Assembly (NCBI RefSeq): GCF_009832865.1
Contig: NZ_CP047130.1
Span: 310,001 to 374,000, forward strand
DNA from: Colwellia sp. 20A7
Lineage (GTDB): Bacteria > Pseudomonadota > Gammaproteobacteria > Enterobacterales > Alteromonadaceae
Direction of reading: 5' to 3'
Length of the DNA: 64,000 nucleotides
Shown piece by piece: positions 1-9,247 of the stretch. The notes under the pieces were generated by a model. That model was not told where the DNA came from. It worked only from the letters and a program-made list of their open reading frames with translations, and did not search any database. The position numbers and the translations under genes were made by a program. Each line of letters starts with the position of its first letter. Within the stretch, counting starts at the first letter, position 1.

Positions 1-599
1 ACCTCAATGTCGCTATTTCTCATGGCATAGAGTTATTATTTCTAGCAATGATTATTACGGTGACATTATTACTCATTGTTGCAGCCATTGATGTACCTAT
101 TCAGCAGCATCAAACGCTGAGTAAGATAAAGATGAGTCACCAAGAAGTAAAAGAAGAACGAAAGTCATCCGATGGTAGTCCTGAAATAAAGAATCGAATA
201 AGGCAAATTCAATACCAGCAAGCGAATAGGAAAATAGAAGAACGAGTGCCTAATGCTGATGTAATTATAACAAATCCAACCCATTATGCTGTTGCCATTC
301 GCTATAGTGAAGACAAAGCAAAAGCGCCTTATGTTGTGGCTAAAGGGATGGATGAAATGGCTTTACGTATTCGTGAAGTTGCTCGTAGCCACAATAAGGA
401 AATTATTTCATTACCTGCGCTTGCACGAGCCGTTTATTTTTCAACTCGTATTGATCAAGAAGTACCAAGAGGGCTTTATACTGCAGTTGCCTATGTTTTA
501 ACGTATGTTATGCAATTAAAAGCTTACAAACAGGGGCGCGGACAAGCCCCAGCCCCATTACCTAAACTTAAAATTCCTGCAAATTTGCAGAAACCATAA
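1..599 (+). CDS. flhB: FlhB, flagellar export apparatus component (5' end outside window)
   Basis: This is the C-terminal part of FlhB, the inner-membrane export-gate protein that switches secretion from rod/hook to filament substrates. The open frame runs from the window edge (phase starts at base 3), so the N-terminal membrane segments are missing. The last membrane segment ends near base 100. The cytoplasmic domain follows and holds the self-cleavage motif NPTH (about bases 272-283, NPTHYAVAIRY). flhA follows after 15 bases, as in most flhBA operons. The Pro-rich tail (QAPAPLPKLKIP) is ordinary for the family. The context (motY, lafK) suggests it belongs to a lateral-type rather than the polar system. 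Confidence 0.95.
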   Translation, partial: LNVAISHGIELLFLAMIITVTLLLIVAAIDVPIQQHQTLSKIKMSHQEVKEERKSSDGSPEIKNRIRQIQYQQANRKIEERVPNADVIITNPTHYAVAIRYSEDKAKAPYVVAKGMDEMALRIREVARSHNKEIISLPALARAVYFSTRIDQEVPRGLYTAVAYVLTYVMQLKAYKQGRGQAPAPLPKLKIPANLQKP

Positions 600-614
600 C
601 TGTGGAGTATAAAA

Positions 615-2687
615 TTGAACTGGCGTAGCTTTACTCGACCTTATACAGCAATACCTGTATTACTTTTAGCCATTTTAGCTATGGTTATATTGCCTTTACC
701 TGCCTGGCTATTAGATACGCTATTTACTTTTAATATCGTACTTTCTGTTATTGTTTTATTAGTGGCCGTATCAAGTAAAAGGCCACTAGATTTTTCTGTC
801 TTTCCAACCATTTTATTAGTTGCGACGTTAATGAGGCTTACGCTTAATATTGCGTCAACTCGTGTTGTTTTACTACATGGTCATGAAGGCTCAGATGTTG
901 CCGGGCGTGTAATCCAAGCTTTTGGTGAAGTTGTTATTGGTGGTAACTATGTAGTTGGTATTGTTGTATTTATTATATTAATGGTGATCAACTTTCTAGT
1001 TATTACTAAGGGTGGAGAGCGAATATCTGAAGTTGCTGCTCGTTTTACCTTAGATGCTATGCCTGGTAAGCAAATGGCAATTGATGCCGATTTAAACGCA
1101 GGTTTAATAGGTCCTGAGCAAGCGAAAGAGCGACGTGTTACAATCGCGCAAGAAGCCGATTTTTATGGCTCTATGGATGGCGCTTCAAAGTTTGTTCGTG
1201 GTGATGCTATTGCCGGACTGATTATTTTAGTCATCAATTTACTTGGTGGTGTCAGTATTGGTGTTTTCCAGCATGATTTGAGTATGGCTGAAGCATTCCA
1301 ACGATTTGCTTTATTAACCATTGGTGATGGCCTTGTAGCACAAATTCCTTCATTACTACTTGCCGTTGCTGCGGCGATTATTGTTACTAGAATGAATGAT
1401 GCAGGTGATATTAGTGAAACTGTTGGTTCGCAATTATTAGCCTCTCCTCGTGTCATTTTTACTGCTGCCCTAATAATGCTGATTCTAGGTGTTGTGCCAG
1501 GTATGCCAATGTTTGCTTTTGTGAGCTTTGGTTTACCCTTATTATATGCTGCTTGGCGTTTGCAAAAATCATCACCTGACGATGGCTTAATTGAAGCTGA
1601 AAGTATTACCGAGACAATATCTAATGAACTGATCGCACTTAAATGGAAAGACATACCGCATGTTGAACATTTGTCTGTTGAGTTAGGTTTTCGACTTGTT
1701 TACCTTGCCGACAAAAGCAAAGGTGAAGAATTAGTGAAAACATTGCGAGGTGTTCGTAAAAATTTATCTGAGCAATTAGGTTTTTTGCTGCCAGAAATTA
1801 GAATTAAAGATAATCTGAGATTAAATCCACAAGAGTATAAAATCAAACTTGCTGGGATAGCGGTCGCTGCGGCGCAATTAAATGCGAAACAATTGTTAGC
1901 GCTAAATACCGGTGATGTATACGGACAACTAGATGGTGAGTTAACAACCGATCCTGCCTATGGCCTAGAGGCTGTTTGGATAGCTGAAGAGGCGAAAGCT
2001 AAGGCCTTAAACATGGGGTATTCAGTTGTTGATTTAGGCACTGTGATTGCGACTCATACTGGTAAAGTTATCAAAGAGCATCTAGATGAATTATTTGGTT
2101 ATGAGGATATTCAACGCCTCAATGAGCGTTTAAAAGAGATTTCACCAGGTTTAGCTGAAGCACTTGAAAAAGCATTACCGATTAATTTACAACTGAAAGT
2201 TATGCGCTTACTTTTACGTGAGCATGTTGCTTTGGGTGATATAGTAACCATTGCAGGCACTCTTATTGATAGTGTTGAAGTAACAAAAGATCCTATTTTA
2301 CTTACCTCTGATGTTCGTTGCGCACTGCAACGAGTTCTGGTGAAACAAGTGATGGGTGAACGAGATGAACTAGCCGTATATAGCTTAGACGAAAAACTAG
2401 AACAAACGATGCAAAGTTCACTTGATCAAGCAATGCAGTCAGGCAAAGTGGCATTAGATAGCTTTCCGGTGGATCCTAATTTGCTCGGCCAATTTCAACG
2501 TACAATGCCAGCTATTATGGACGATATGAAAAGTAAAGGTATTACCCCTGTACTTATAGTGATTCCACAGTTACGACCTTTATTAGCTCGTTATGCTCGT
2601 TCGTTTACCAAAGGTAGCTTAAGTGTATTATCTTATAATGAAGTACCGGATAATGTGAGAGTGAATATTATTGGATCGTTAGGTTAG
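615..2687 (+). CDS. flhA: FlhA, flagellar export gate protein
   Basis: FlhA is the large export-gate protein of the flagellar type III secretion system. The first ~330 residues hold about eight membrane helices and the conserved stretch around GGERISEVAARF. The remainder is the cytosolic substrate/chaperone docking domain. Its 690 residues are normal for the family. The start is TTG at 615, supported by a GGAG at 604-607 seven bases upstream; no ATG is better placed. It is the last gene of the flhBA unit: no flhF or flhG follows, unlike polar flagellar operons. A 549-base gap separates it from motY. Confidence 0.96.
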   Translation: MNWRSFTRPYTAIPVLLLAILAMVILPLPAWLLDTLFTFNIVLSVIVLLVAVSSKRPLDFSVFPTILLVATLMRLTLNIASTRVVLLHGHEGSDVAGRVIQAFGEVVIGGNYVVGIVVFIILMVINFLVITKGGERISEVAARFTLDAMPGKQMAIDADLNAGLIGPEQAKERRVTIAQEADFYGSMDGASKFVRGDAIAGLIILVINLLGGVSIGVFQHDLSMAEAFQRFALLTIGDGLVAQIPSLLLAVAAAIIVTRMNDAGDISETVGSQLLASPRVIFTAALIMLILGVVPGMPMFAFVSFGLPLLYAAWRLQKSSPDDGLIEAESITETISNELIALKWKDIPHVEHLSVELGFRLVYLADKSKGEELVKTLRGVRKNLSEQLGFLLPEIRIKDNLRLNPQEYKIKLAGIAVAAAQLNAKQLLALNTGDVYGQLDGELTTDPAYGLEAVWIAEEAKAKALNMGYSVVDLGTVIATHTGKVIKEHLDELFGYEDIQRLNERLKEISPGLAEALEKALPINLQLKVMRLLLREHVALGDIVTIAGTLIDSVEVTKDPILLTSDVRCALQRVLVKQVMGERDELAVYSLDEKLEQTMQSSLDQAMQSGKVALDSFPVDPNLLGQFQRTMPAIMDDMKSKGITPVLIVIPQLRPLLARYARSFTKGSLSVLSYNEVPDNVRVNIIGSLG

Positions 2688-2902
2688 TATCCGTACTATA
2701 TTTTAGGGGAAGGTTTTGCGTGAATGGCAGAGCCTAAATATAGTAGATTAACGCTTGTTTTTATTTTTTAGTATTGGCTTATTAGCATTCACTTAGTTGT
2801 CACACTTTTACATTATTGTGGTAGTTGTTTGCTAATGTGTTATTTGTTAAAAATAATGCTTGTTTAATTCACTTTATTAAAAAGCTATTAATTACAATAC
2901 AT

Positions 2903-2940
2903 TAAATATAAAGTAAATATAAAGTAAATATAAAGTAAAT
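2903..2940. repeat. 11-bp tandem repeat, about 3.5 copies
   Basis: The unit taaatataaag occurs three times in perfect tandem, followed by taaat. The period of 11 bases is close to one helical turn. It lies between flhA and motY and may be a bend or a binding array; no function is shown. Confidence 0.85.
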
Positions 2941-3169
2941 GCGAATTATGTATGAATATTTGATAGTAGATGATTGCAATTCAGCCGCCGTTACTTATAA
3001 TGAATGAATCGAAATAGTAATTAATAGCTATTTTTTATGGAATCGGGTAGGAATAAACTAAGAAAATTAAATAGCAAACTATTTGAAAGAATAGGACGCA
3101 AAGCTTCCAATCTAAAGCTTAATTATTAAGTCAAGATTGTGGGAGTTACATTAACTTAGCGGTAGTTTT

Positions 3170-3195
3170 CATCTCACCTATATATATATGTGATG
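3170..3195. promoter_or_regulatory. Imperfect palindrome upstream of motY
   Basis: CATCTCAC and its near complement GTGATG flank an alternating TA tract about 40 bases before the motY start. It could be an operator or promoter element of the lateral flagellar unit. It could also be just an AT-rich spacer. Confidence 0.3.
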
Positions 3196-3236
3196 TTCCG
3201 CTTATTGCTAGTATTTTACAAGGAACGGGTACATAA

Positions 3237-4115
3237 ATGTTAAATTGTTTCCCTCAATTTTTTAGTTTTATTCTATTTTTTTCAACCTTATTATTTACGC
3301 AGCAAAGTAAAGCAGAGCGTAACATTCAACAAACCTACGAAGACAGCACTTGGCAAGTCAGTGGTGATTCTTTTCATTGTCAGTTAACACAAACCATTGA
3401 TGAGTACGCACAGCTGAGTGTAACATCTAAAGCAGGTGAGCCTCAAAACTTGAGTCTTCAGTGGTTATTAACTGATCGCGAAATTACCAATGTGCAAGTG
3501 TTTGCACGCCGAGCAGATTGGCAACCAGCACAAATATCACCTCCTAAGATAATGTTTAATTCATCTGAAATAGAACAGCAACAAGTTTATTTTTACTCAG
3601 GCATTGCCTCGTTATTACGAGTGATTAAACAAGGTTTTTGGCTTGATGCTATTATTGGCTTTGGTGATGAAGAGTTACGTTTAACGTTTGCAAATACGTT
3701 TAGTGATAATGTGATTTCAAAGTATCAAGCTTGTCGTCACCAGCTTGCGCCATTATCGTGGGATCAAGCACGAGATCATGGTTTTGAATTTGAATTGGGT
3801 GAGCGAATAGTAAAAAAACAGGCAGACATTACTTTTTTAAAAAATTTAGCGCGATATATAGCATTAGATCCTAACGTTGAAAAAGTCATGATAGATGGCC
3901 ATACTGATGATGTAGGTTCACCACTGGCAAATAGATTGCTTTCTAAAGAACGAGCAGATGATGTAGCTGCTCGTTTAGTCGAATTTGGCTTGTCAGAAAA
4001 TATGCTAGAAGTGCGTGCACATGGTCAGCGTTATCCTGTTGCTAACAATAGTACAATTCTTGGGAAATCTTCAAATCGACGAGTATTAGTTCGTTTATTT
4101 AGACGCTCAAATTGA
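3237..4115 (+). CDS. motY: MotY-like OmpA-family flagellar motor protein
   Basis: MotY is a periplasmic T-ring protein that anchors sodium-driven stators to peptidoglycan. Residues 1-26 form a signal peptide ending QSKA. The middle (residues ~30-160) is the MotY-specific N domain. The C-terminal ~110 residues are an OmpA/Pal peptidoglycan-binding domain with the signature DGHTDDVGSPLANRLLSKER and a final SSNRRVLVRL. Length (292) fits MotY. Its place directly before lafK and fliE matches the lateral flagellar order of Vibrio parahaemolyticus (motY-lafK-fliEFGHIJ), so this is probably the lateral paralogue. The ATG follows AAGGAA. Confidence 0.88.
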   Translation: MLNCFPQFFSFILFFSTLLFTQQSKAERNIQQTYEDSTWQVSGDSFHCQLTQTIDEYAQLSVTSKAGEPQNLSLQWLLTDREITNVQVFARRADWQPAQISPPKIMFNSSEIEQQQVYFYSGIASLLRVIKQGFWLDAIIGFGDEELRLTFANTFSDNVISKYQACRHQLAPLSWDQARDHGFEFELGERIVKKQADITFLKNLARYIALDPNVEKVMIDGHTDDVGSPLANRLLSKERADDVAARLVEFGLSENMLEVRAHGQRYPVANNSTILGKSSNRRVLVRLFRRSN

Positions 4116-4135
4116 TTTCGACCAAGGAGAAAATG

Positions 4136-5449
4136 ATGGATCAAAAATACCTATTGTGGTTTGCACACACAAAACCTAGTCGAGAAATTGAAAATACTGT
4201 AAGTGGTGAAAACTTTAAACTGTTACATACTAACTCACTTCCCGATGCAATTAGTTATTGTTTAGACTTAAAGCCTCAGCTGATTTTTATTGATGCTGAT
4301 AATGATCAAATGTCACTCGTTGACTTAGTAACATTAGTTCGTAGAACTTGCAAAAATGGTCAAATAATATCACTTGTTGACTCCTCCCAAAGTGAGCTTG
4401 CTTCCCTGTCATTAAGTAAGGGCGGCGCAGTTGACTTTTTACTTAAACCTTTTTTTCCTGAACAGCTTAAATTAACTATCCGCAATGCTGAGTCTATGAA
4501 GCAAGGAGCAGAAGGTTTAATTGCTGTCTCTAATAAATCTCAACAATTGTTACGTTTAGCCAACCGTGCAGGGCAGACTAATGCAAGTGTGTTGATTATG
4601 GGAGAATCAGGAACGGGCAAGGAGAAATTGGCGCATTTTATTCATAAGGCGTCTGCTCGTGCAGATAAACCTTTCGTTGCTATTAATTGTGCAGCAATTC
4701 CAGAGAATATGCTTGAGTCAATGTTATTTGGCTATAACAAAGGTGCTTTCACTGGGGCTACTAGTAATCAAGTCGGTAAGTTTGAATTAGCTAACGGTGG
4801 GACGATTGTATTAGATGAAATTTCTGAATTACCATTAGAACTTCAAGCTAAGTTATTAAGAGTTATTCAAGAACGAGAAGTCGAGCGATTAGGCAGTCAT
4901 CAACGTATTAAGCTTGATATTAGAATTATAGCTTCTTGTAATAAGCCGTTGCGAGAGCAAGTAGAAAAAGGTTTGTTTAGAGAAGATTTATTTTATCGTT
5001 TAGATGTTTTACCCCTTAGTTGTCCAACGCTTAGAGAGCGCTCTGAAGATATAATCCCATTAGCAAAACATTTTATTACTAAGTATGGATCAGAGAAGTT
5101 TAGTTTCAGCCCACAAGCTGAAGATATTTTACTTTGTTACAACTGGCCGGGTAATGTTCGTGAGTTAGAAAATGTGATTCAAAGAGCGATTGTCATGGCT
5201 AGAGGAGCAGAGATCCAAGTTGATGATTTGAATTTACCTCATTGTTTTCAACAAGCAGCAAAAATTTGTGCTAGCCAGTTAAGAAGTAATAAGAAACAAG
5301 CGGAATTTGATTATATATATGATTTATTAGGTCGCTTCAAAGGACACAGAAAACAGACTGCAGAGGCTCTAGGTGTTAGTACTCGTGCACTAAGATACAA
5401 ACTTGCTGCTATGCGTGAAAATGGCATCGATATAGATGCAATAGCTTAA
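4136..5449 (+). CDS. lafK: LafK-like sigma-54-dependent flagellar regulator
   Basis: This bacterial enhancer-binding protein would activate sigma-54 promoters of the lateral flagellar genes. Residues ~1-115 form a degenerate receiver-like domain (IFIDADNDQ). The AAA+ domain has Walker A GESGTGKE, the sigma-54 contact loop GAFTGA, Walker B IVLDEISELP and the family signature NWPGNVRELENVIQRA. The C-terminus is a Fis-type HTH (KQTAEALGVSTRALRYKL). An upstream TTG at 4112 exists, but AAGGAG at 4124-4129 fits ATG 4136 best (ATG 4133 is also possible). It lies between motY and fliE as in lateral clusters, which favours LafK over polar FlrA/FlrC. Confidence 0.85.
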   Translation: MDQKYLLWFAHTKPSREIENTVSGENFKLLHTNSLPDAISYCLDLKPQLIFIDADNDQMSLVDLVTLVRRTCKNGQIISLVDSSQSELASLSLSKGGAVDFLLKPFFPEQLKLTIRNAESMKQGAEGLIAVSNKSQQLLRLANRAGQTNASVLIMGESGTGKEKLAHFIHKASARADKPFVAINCAAIPENMLESMLFGYNKGAFTGATSNQVGKFELANGGTIVLDEISELPLELQAKLLRVIQEREVERLGSHQRIKLDIRIIASCNKPLREQVEKGLFREDLFYRLDVLPLSCPTLRERSEDIIPLAKHFITKYGSEKFSFSPQAEDILLCYNWPGNVRELENVIQRAIVMARGAEIQVDDLNLPHCFQQAAKICASQLRSNKKQAEFDYIYDLLGRFKGHRKQTAEALGVSTRALRYKLAAMRENGIDIDAIA

Positions 5450-5465
5450 ATTTAAGGAATTAAAA

Positions 5466-5828
5466 ATGTCACCAATTGAAAGCCAAAGATTAATGCTGGG
5501 TAAAATGACTGATATGCAGCAAATTGCGACTGATCGTATTATGCCTGCTGATATTACTGCAGATCGAATTATGTCTACTGAGATTAATACGCAGTTTTAT
5601 GGAAGTAGTGATTCTATTAGTGGAGATTTTAAAACGGTTGTGCGCTCTATTAATGAGCAGCAAAATATTTCAGGCCAAATGATGGCTGCTGTTGATACTG
5701 GGCGTAGTGATGACGTCGTAGGTGCAATGGTTGCAAGTCAAAAAGCTAGCTTGAGTTTTTCTATGTTAATGGAAATTCGAAATAAAGTGTTAAATGGCGT
5801 TGACGATGTCATGCGCATGTCGCTGTAA
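5466..5828 (+). CDS. fliE: FliE, hook-basal body adaptor protein
   Basis: FliE joins the MS ring to the rod and is among the first export substrates. It is a small protein of 120 residues. Its C-terminal half carries the family pattern SISGDFKTVVRSINEQQN...MVASQKASLSFSMLMEIRNKVLNGVDDVMRMSL. The N-terminal ~40 residues are less conserved and contain the repeated phrase DRIMP/S.. The ATG has GGAAT upstream and lies 16 bases after lafK, with fliF 17 bases downstream. It is therefore the first structural gene of the fliEFGHIJ unit. Confidence 0.92.
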   Translation: MSPIESQRLMLGKMTDMQQIATDRIMPADITADRIMSTEINTQFYGSSDSISGDFKTVVRSINEQQNISGQMMAAVDTGRSDDVVGAMVASQKASLSFSMLMEIRNKVLNGVDDVMRMSL

Positions 5829-5845
5829 TAGGAAAGTATTAAAGT

Positions 5846-7588
5846 ATGAAAGGTGAATTAACAAAAGCTGAACCACAACCAGGTAATGAAGTGAACTTGC
5901 GCGAGAAAGTGGTTAACTTTTCCAATAAAATTAGTACAGCAGCGAGCCATGGTGAAAGAAACGTAGCAACAATTGCACTATTAGCTACTTTGGTTGCAGC
6001 CACTATTGTTATTATTTTATGGACATCAGCAAAAAATTACGTGCCTCTATATGGCAATCAAGAAAGTTATGATAAAGCTAATATTCTTGAAATTTTAGAT
6101 AAAGAAGAAATTACCTTTCGAATAGATACTGATAGCGGTAATATCTTGGTGCCTCAAGAAAAGCTTGCTGATGCTCGTATCACTTTAGCTGCAAGAGGCA
6201 TTAAAGCTTCTATGCCAGAAGGTATTGAAAATATTGGCACTAAAGTCTCAATGGGTACTAGTCAATTTATTGAATCAATGCAATATCAACATGCGCTCGA
6301 AGGAGAGCTTGCTCGTACAATAATCAATATGCAGGGAATACGTAATGCTCGTGTTCATTTAGCTATTCCGAAGCGTACTTTATTTGTTGGTCGTAATGAG
6401 CAACAAACTGCGGCATCGGTAATGGTTGATTTAGCACCTGGGCATGAATTGAAAGCTGAAAATGTTGAGGCGATTATCTCGTTAGTGATTGGTAGTGTAC
6501 CTGGGCTAGATCCACGTTCTGTTTCTGTTGTTGATCAACGTGGCAAGTTACTCAGTGGTAACTTATACGATAGTACCCCTATCGGTAAGGAAACAGATAA
6601 GAAGCTCGCTTTTATTGAAAAAGTAGAGCGTAACATCGAGCAACGAGCATCGATTATGCTATTACCTATTTTAGGTGAAGGCAACTATCGAATTCAGGTC
6701 TCAACAGAAGTTGATTTCAGTGTTGTTGAGGAAACTAAAGAAGCCGTTGACCCTCAAAGTGTTCTTAAGCAAGAGCGATTAAAATCAGACTCTATGGAAG
6801 ACCAATTTGCAGGCGGAATTCCGGGAGCACTGGCGAATGAACCACCATTACCTGACGCGAACGAAGAAGAAGATAACAACGAGCGAATTTCTGAACGTAG
6901 TGAGAGCAGTCGTGAATATGAAAATGGTCGTTCTGTAACACATACTCGCTATGAAGTTGGTCGTTTAACTACTATGAGTTTATCCGTACTGGTAAATGAG
7001 GCTGCATCGAGCACTGAAGACGGTTGGCAGCAAGAAAATCTTGATTCTTTAGGTCAAATGGTAAAAACCGCAACGGGATATAACCTAGAGCGCGGTGATC
7101 AGTTTAATATTACCAGCTTCGCTTTTGTTGAGGCAAAAGTACTAGCACCGGGTGAAGGATTACAGTGGTGGCAGATGCCTGAAGTACGTGAATATGCGCG
7201 TTATATTTTTGGTTTGTTGATAAGTATACTACTGATTTTATTTGGTGTACGTCCACTTGTGAACCATTTAATTAAAGGTAAAAATATTACGACTCCTGCT
7301 GCAAGCCTTGCTGATGATCAAGCGAATGCAGCTAACTCAGAGCACACGTTTGAGCGTCAAAGTACACCGCTTGATGACGCACTTGAGAAAAGTTCAACTG
7401 AAGAAAGTAAAACTGCTGGATCTAATGCTAATGCTAATTCTACTATTGCGCTACCTAAAATTGGTAGTGACTTTGAAGAGCAAATTGCACATATGCAATT
7501 ATTGGCGAGCCGTGAAACTGAGCGTGTGACATCAGTCATTAAATATTGGGTAGAGCAAGGAGTTGAAAGTGAATCAGGAAAATCATGA
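5846..7588 (+). CDS. fliF: FliF, flagellar MS-ring protein
   Basis: FliF builds the MS ring in the inner membrane. The first membrane helix is near residues 42-60 and the second near residues 453-473, enclosing the periplasmic ring-building motifs. Recognisable stretches are VPLYGNQESYDKANILEIL and the GTSQFIESMQYQHALEGELARTI region. After the second helix comes a Ser/Glu-rich linker and a C-terminal tail (EEQIAHMQLLASRETERVTSVIKYWVEQG) that binds FliG. Length 580 is normal. It overlaps fliG by about 20 bases, so the two are translationally coupled. Confidence 0.96.
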   Translation: MKGELTKAEPQPGNEVNLREKVVNFSNKISTAASHGERNVATIALLATLVAATIVIILWTSAKNYVPLYGNQESYDKANILEILDKEEITFRIDTDSGNILVPQEKLADARITLAARGIKASMPEGIENIGTKVSMGTSQFIESMQYQHALEGELARTIINMQGIRNARVHLAIPKRTLFVGRNEQQTAASVMVDLAPGHELKAENVEAIISLVIGSVPGLDPRSVSVVDQRGKLLSGNLYDSTPIGKETDKKLAFIEKVERNIEQRASIMLLPILGEGNYRIQVSTEVDFSVVEETKEAVDPQSVLKQERLKSDSMEDQFAGGIPGALANEPPLPDANEEEDNNERISERSESSREYENGRSVTHTRYEVGRLTTMSLSVLVNEAASSTEDGWQQENLDSLGQMVKTATGYNLERGDQFNITSFAFVEAKVLAPGEGLQWWQMPEVREYARYIFGLLISILLILFGVRPLVNHLIKGKNITTPAASLADDQANAANSEHTFERQSTPLDDALEKSSTEESKTAGSNANANSTIALPKIGSDFEEQIAHMQLLASRETERVTSVIKYWVEQGVESESGKS

Positions 7589-8621
7589 TGGTATAGATAT
7601 ATCAGCAAAAGGGCCAGATCGTGCCGCTATATCAATACCAGCACTAGACCGTGCAGCTATTTTATTACTCAGTATGGGTGAAGAAAATGCGGCAAGTGTT
7701 ATACGTAAATTAGGTCGACGAGAAGTTAAAGCTATTTCAGAACGTATGGCAAAAATATCCAATATTACCAAAAATGATGTTGCTAATACACTGACCCACT
7801 TTTTTGATTGTTATCGTAATGAAAGTGGCGTAAATGGTGCTTCTCGTGCATACCTAGAACGTGCTTTGGATAAGGCTGTAGGTCGACGTCTTGCTCGAGG
7901 TATGCTTGATGATATTTACGGTGGTGCTATGAATGATGATTTACGTCGTTTGGAATGGGTGCCTGCCGAACTTATTATGCGTTTTTTAGAGCAAGAACAT
8001 GTACAAATGCAGGCGCTATTTTTGGCTTTTTTACCGCCAGAGCAAGCGGCAGCTGTTATAGCACTATTTCCAGAGGCAAAACATGATGATTTATTGTACC
8101 GGATAGCAAGTTTACGCGAAGTCAGTGAACATGTAATGGACGATATTCGTTTGACAATTGAAGCTTGTATTGAATTTGTCGGTTGTCAAGTTGGTGCACA
8201 GGTTAATGGTGTTGATAAAGTAGCTGAAATTATGAGTCGATACAGTGGTAATAAGAGTCATATTATCTCGGTAATGAAAAAGCACGATAATAATGTTGCG
8301 GATGCGATCCAAGAGCGTATGTATGACTTTAGCAGTCTAACTTTACAGTCAGACGAAATATTATCTCAATTGTTAAATGATATACCAGATGAACTTTGGA
8401 CGATGGCATTAAAAGGATCGAAACCTGATTTTATGGAACGTCTATTAAGCTCGTTACCTAAGCGTTTGGCACAAGTATATACACAGCAAATTGAAAACTT
8501 AGCATCACAGCCTGTTAGTAAAGTTGAAGGCGCTAGACGGGAAATTATGAACATAATACGAGATATGAGTAAAAAAGGTGAAGTTGATTATAGGCTCTTC
8601 CAAGAAGAAACGGCTGGTTAA
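7569..8621 (+). CDS. fliG: FliG, flagellar motor switch protein
   Basis: FliG is the rotor protein that meets the stator and sets rotation direction. The N-domain (LDRAAILLLSMGEENAASVIRKLGRREVKAI) binds FliF. The middle contains EHVQMQALFLAFLPPEQAAAVIALFPEA, and the charged C-domain bears the torque helix. The frame is open from TTG 7563, but AAGGAG at 7556-7561 is too close to it. GTG 7569 is seven bases away and is chosen, giving 350 residues. The start lies inside the end of fliF, and the stop overlaps the ATG of fliH (TAATGATG). Confidence 0.94.
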   Translation: MNQENHDGIDISAKGPDRAAISIPALDRAAILLLSMGEENAASVIRKLGRREVKAISERMAKISNITKNDVANTLTHFFDCYRNESGVNGASRAYLERALDKAVGRRLARGMLDDIYGGAMNDDLRRLEWVPAELIMRFLEQEHVQMQALFLAFLPPEQAAAVIALFPEAKHDDLLYRIASLREVSEHVMDDIRLTIEACIEFVGCQVGAQVNGVDKVAEIMSRYSGNKSHIISVMKKHDNNVADAIQERMYDFSSLTLQSDEILSQLLNDIPDELWTMALKGSKPDFMERLLSSLPKRLAQVYTQQIENLASQPVSKVEGARREIMNIIRDMSKKGEVDYRLFQEETAG

Positions 8622-9247
8622 TGATGAGTGAACCGTTTCGATTTCCTACGCTGGAAAAAACTGATCAGCAGCAAAGCTTACATCAACGATTAGAGCAAGC
8701 CGAAAAGTTTGGTTGGCAAAAAGGCTTTGATGAAGGCGTGCGTCAGAACACTGAAGAAAAAAAAGAAAAAATGGCTCAGGAAATTAATGAGCGAGTGGAA
8801 GCGTTAATTAAAGAGCAGTTAGATGAGCATAAACAAGCATTACTTTCGCGCTTTAATGTTCTATTTGAACAGTCTGAAAAAAATATTAACTTACAGTCAG
8901 ATGACGTTATTAAAGAGTTATGTGTCTTAATCACTAAAGTCACAAAAACGGTATTAGATTGTGAGTTAAAAATGCAGCCTGAACGTATGATAGTTCTTGT
9001 TCAGCAAGCTATAGAACTATTAGCTGGGCGCGACAAGATCAAGGAAATTATTTTTTCATCAGCCGATAAAGATTGGCTTGATGGCGTTGGCTTAGAGGTT
9101 TTTACCACACAGGTTACGTTTGATGAACAGCTACCCCAAGGTGATGTTCAACTGATTGCTGATAAGCAAACGCATAGTTTATCATTCTCGCAACGTTTAG
9201 ATGCCTTGCTAAGTGAAGCTACTACTGCGCTACTGAGCGATGATTAA
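8621..9247 (+). CDS. fliH: FliH, flagellar assembly/ATPase regulator
   Basis: FliH holds the FliI ATPase inactive and docks it at the export gate. The protein is 208 residues, mostly charged helix and coiled coil (about residues 15-90), followed by the conserved V-type-ATPase-E-like C-domain. The family pattern GWQKGFDEGV near residues 28-37 is visible. The start overlaps the fliG stop; ATG 8621 or the next codon ATG 8624 are equally possible. The stop overlaps the fliI ATG by one base. Identification rests on position plus this weakly conserved pattern. Confidence 0.88.
   Translation: MMSEPFRFPTLEKTDQQQSLHQRLEQAEKFGWQKGFDEGVRQNTEEKKEKMAQEINERVEALIKEQLDEHKQALLSRFNVLFEQSEKNINLQSDDVIKELCVLITKVTKTVLDCELKMQPERMIVLVQQAIELLAGRDKIKEIIFSSADKDWLDGVGLEVFTTQVTFDEQLPQGDVQLIADKQTHSLSFSQRLDALLSEATTALLSDD

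Larger units (their letters stand above)
2688..3236. other. Intergenic region between flhA and motY
   Basis: About 550 bases with no convincing gene. It is very AT-rich and holds a short tandem repeat (2903-2940) and an imperfect palindrome close to motY (3170-3195). It must contain the promoter for the motY-lafK-fliE-J unit. I looked for a sigma-54 -24/-12 pair and found none with correct spacing. An AAGGAA Shine-Dalgarno lies just before the motY ATG. Confidence 0.6.

Noticed and set aside
1163..1654. 163-residue open frame on the - strand
   Set aside because: It lies entirely inside flhA, has no ribosome site, and its sequence is the mirror of conserved flhA codons.
2810..2845. Sigma-54-like promoter (tgtggtagttgtttgcta) before motY
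   Set aside because: The GG-to-GC spacing is one base short of the required 10, and it lies ~400 bases from the gene, so it is not acceptable as a -24/-12 box.
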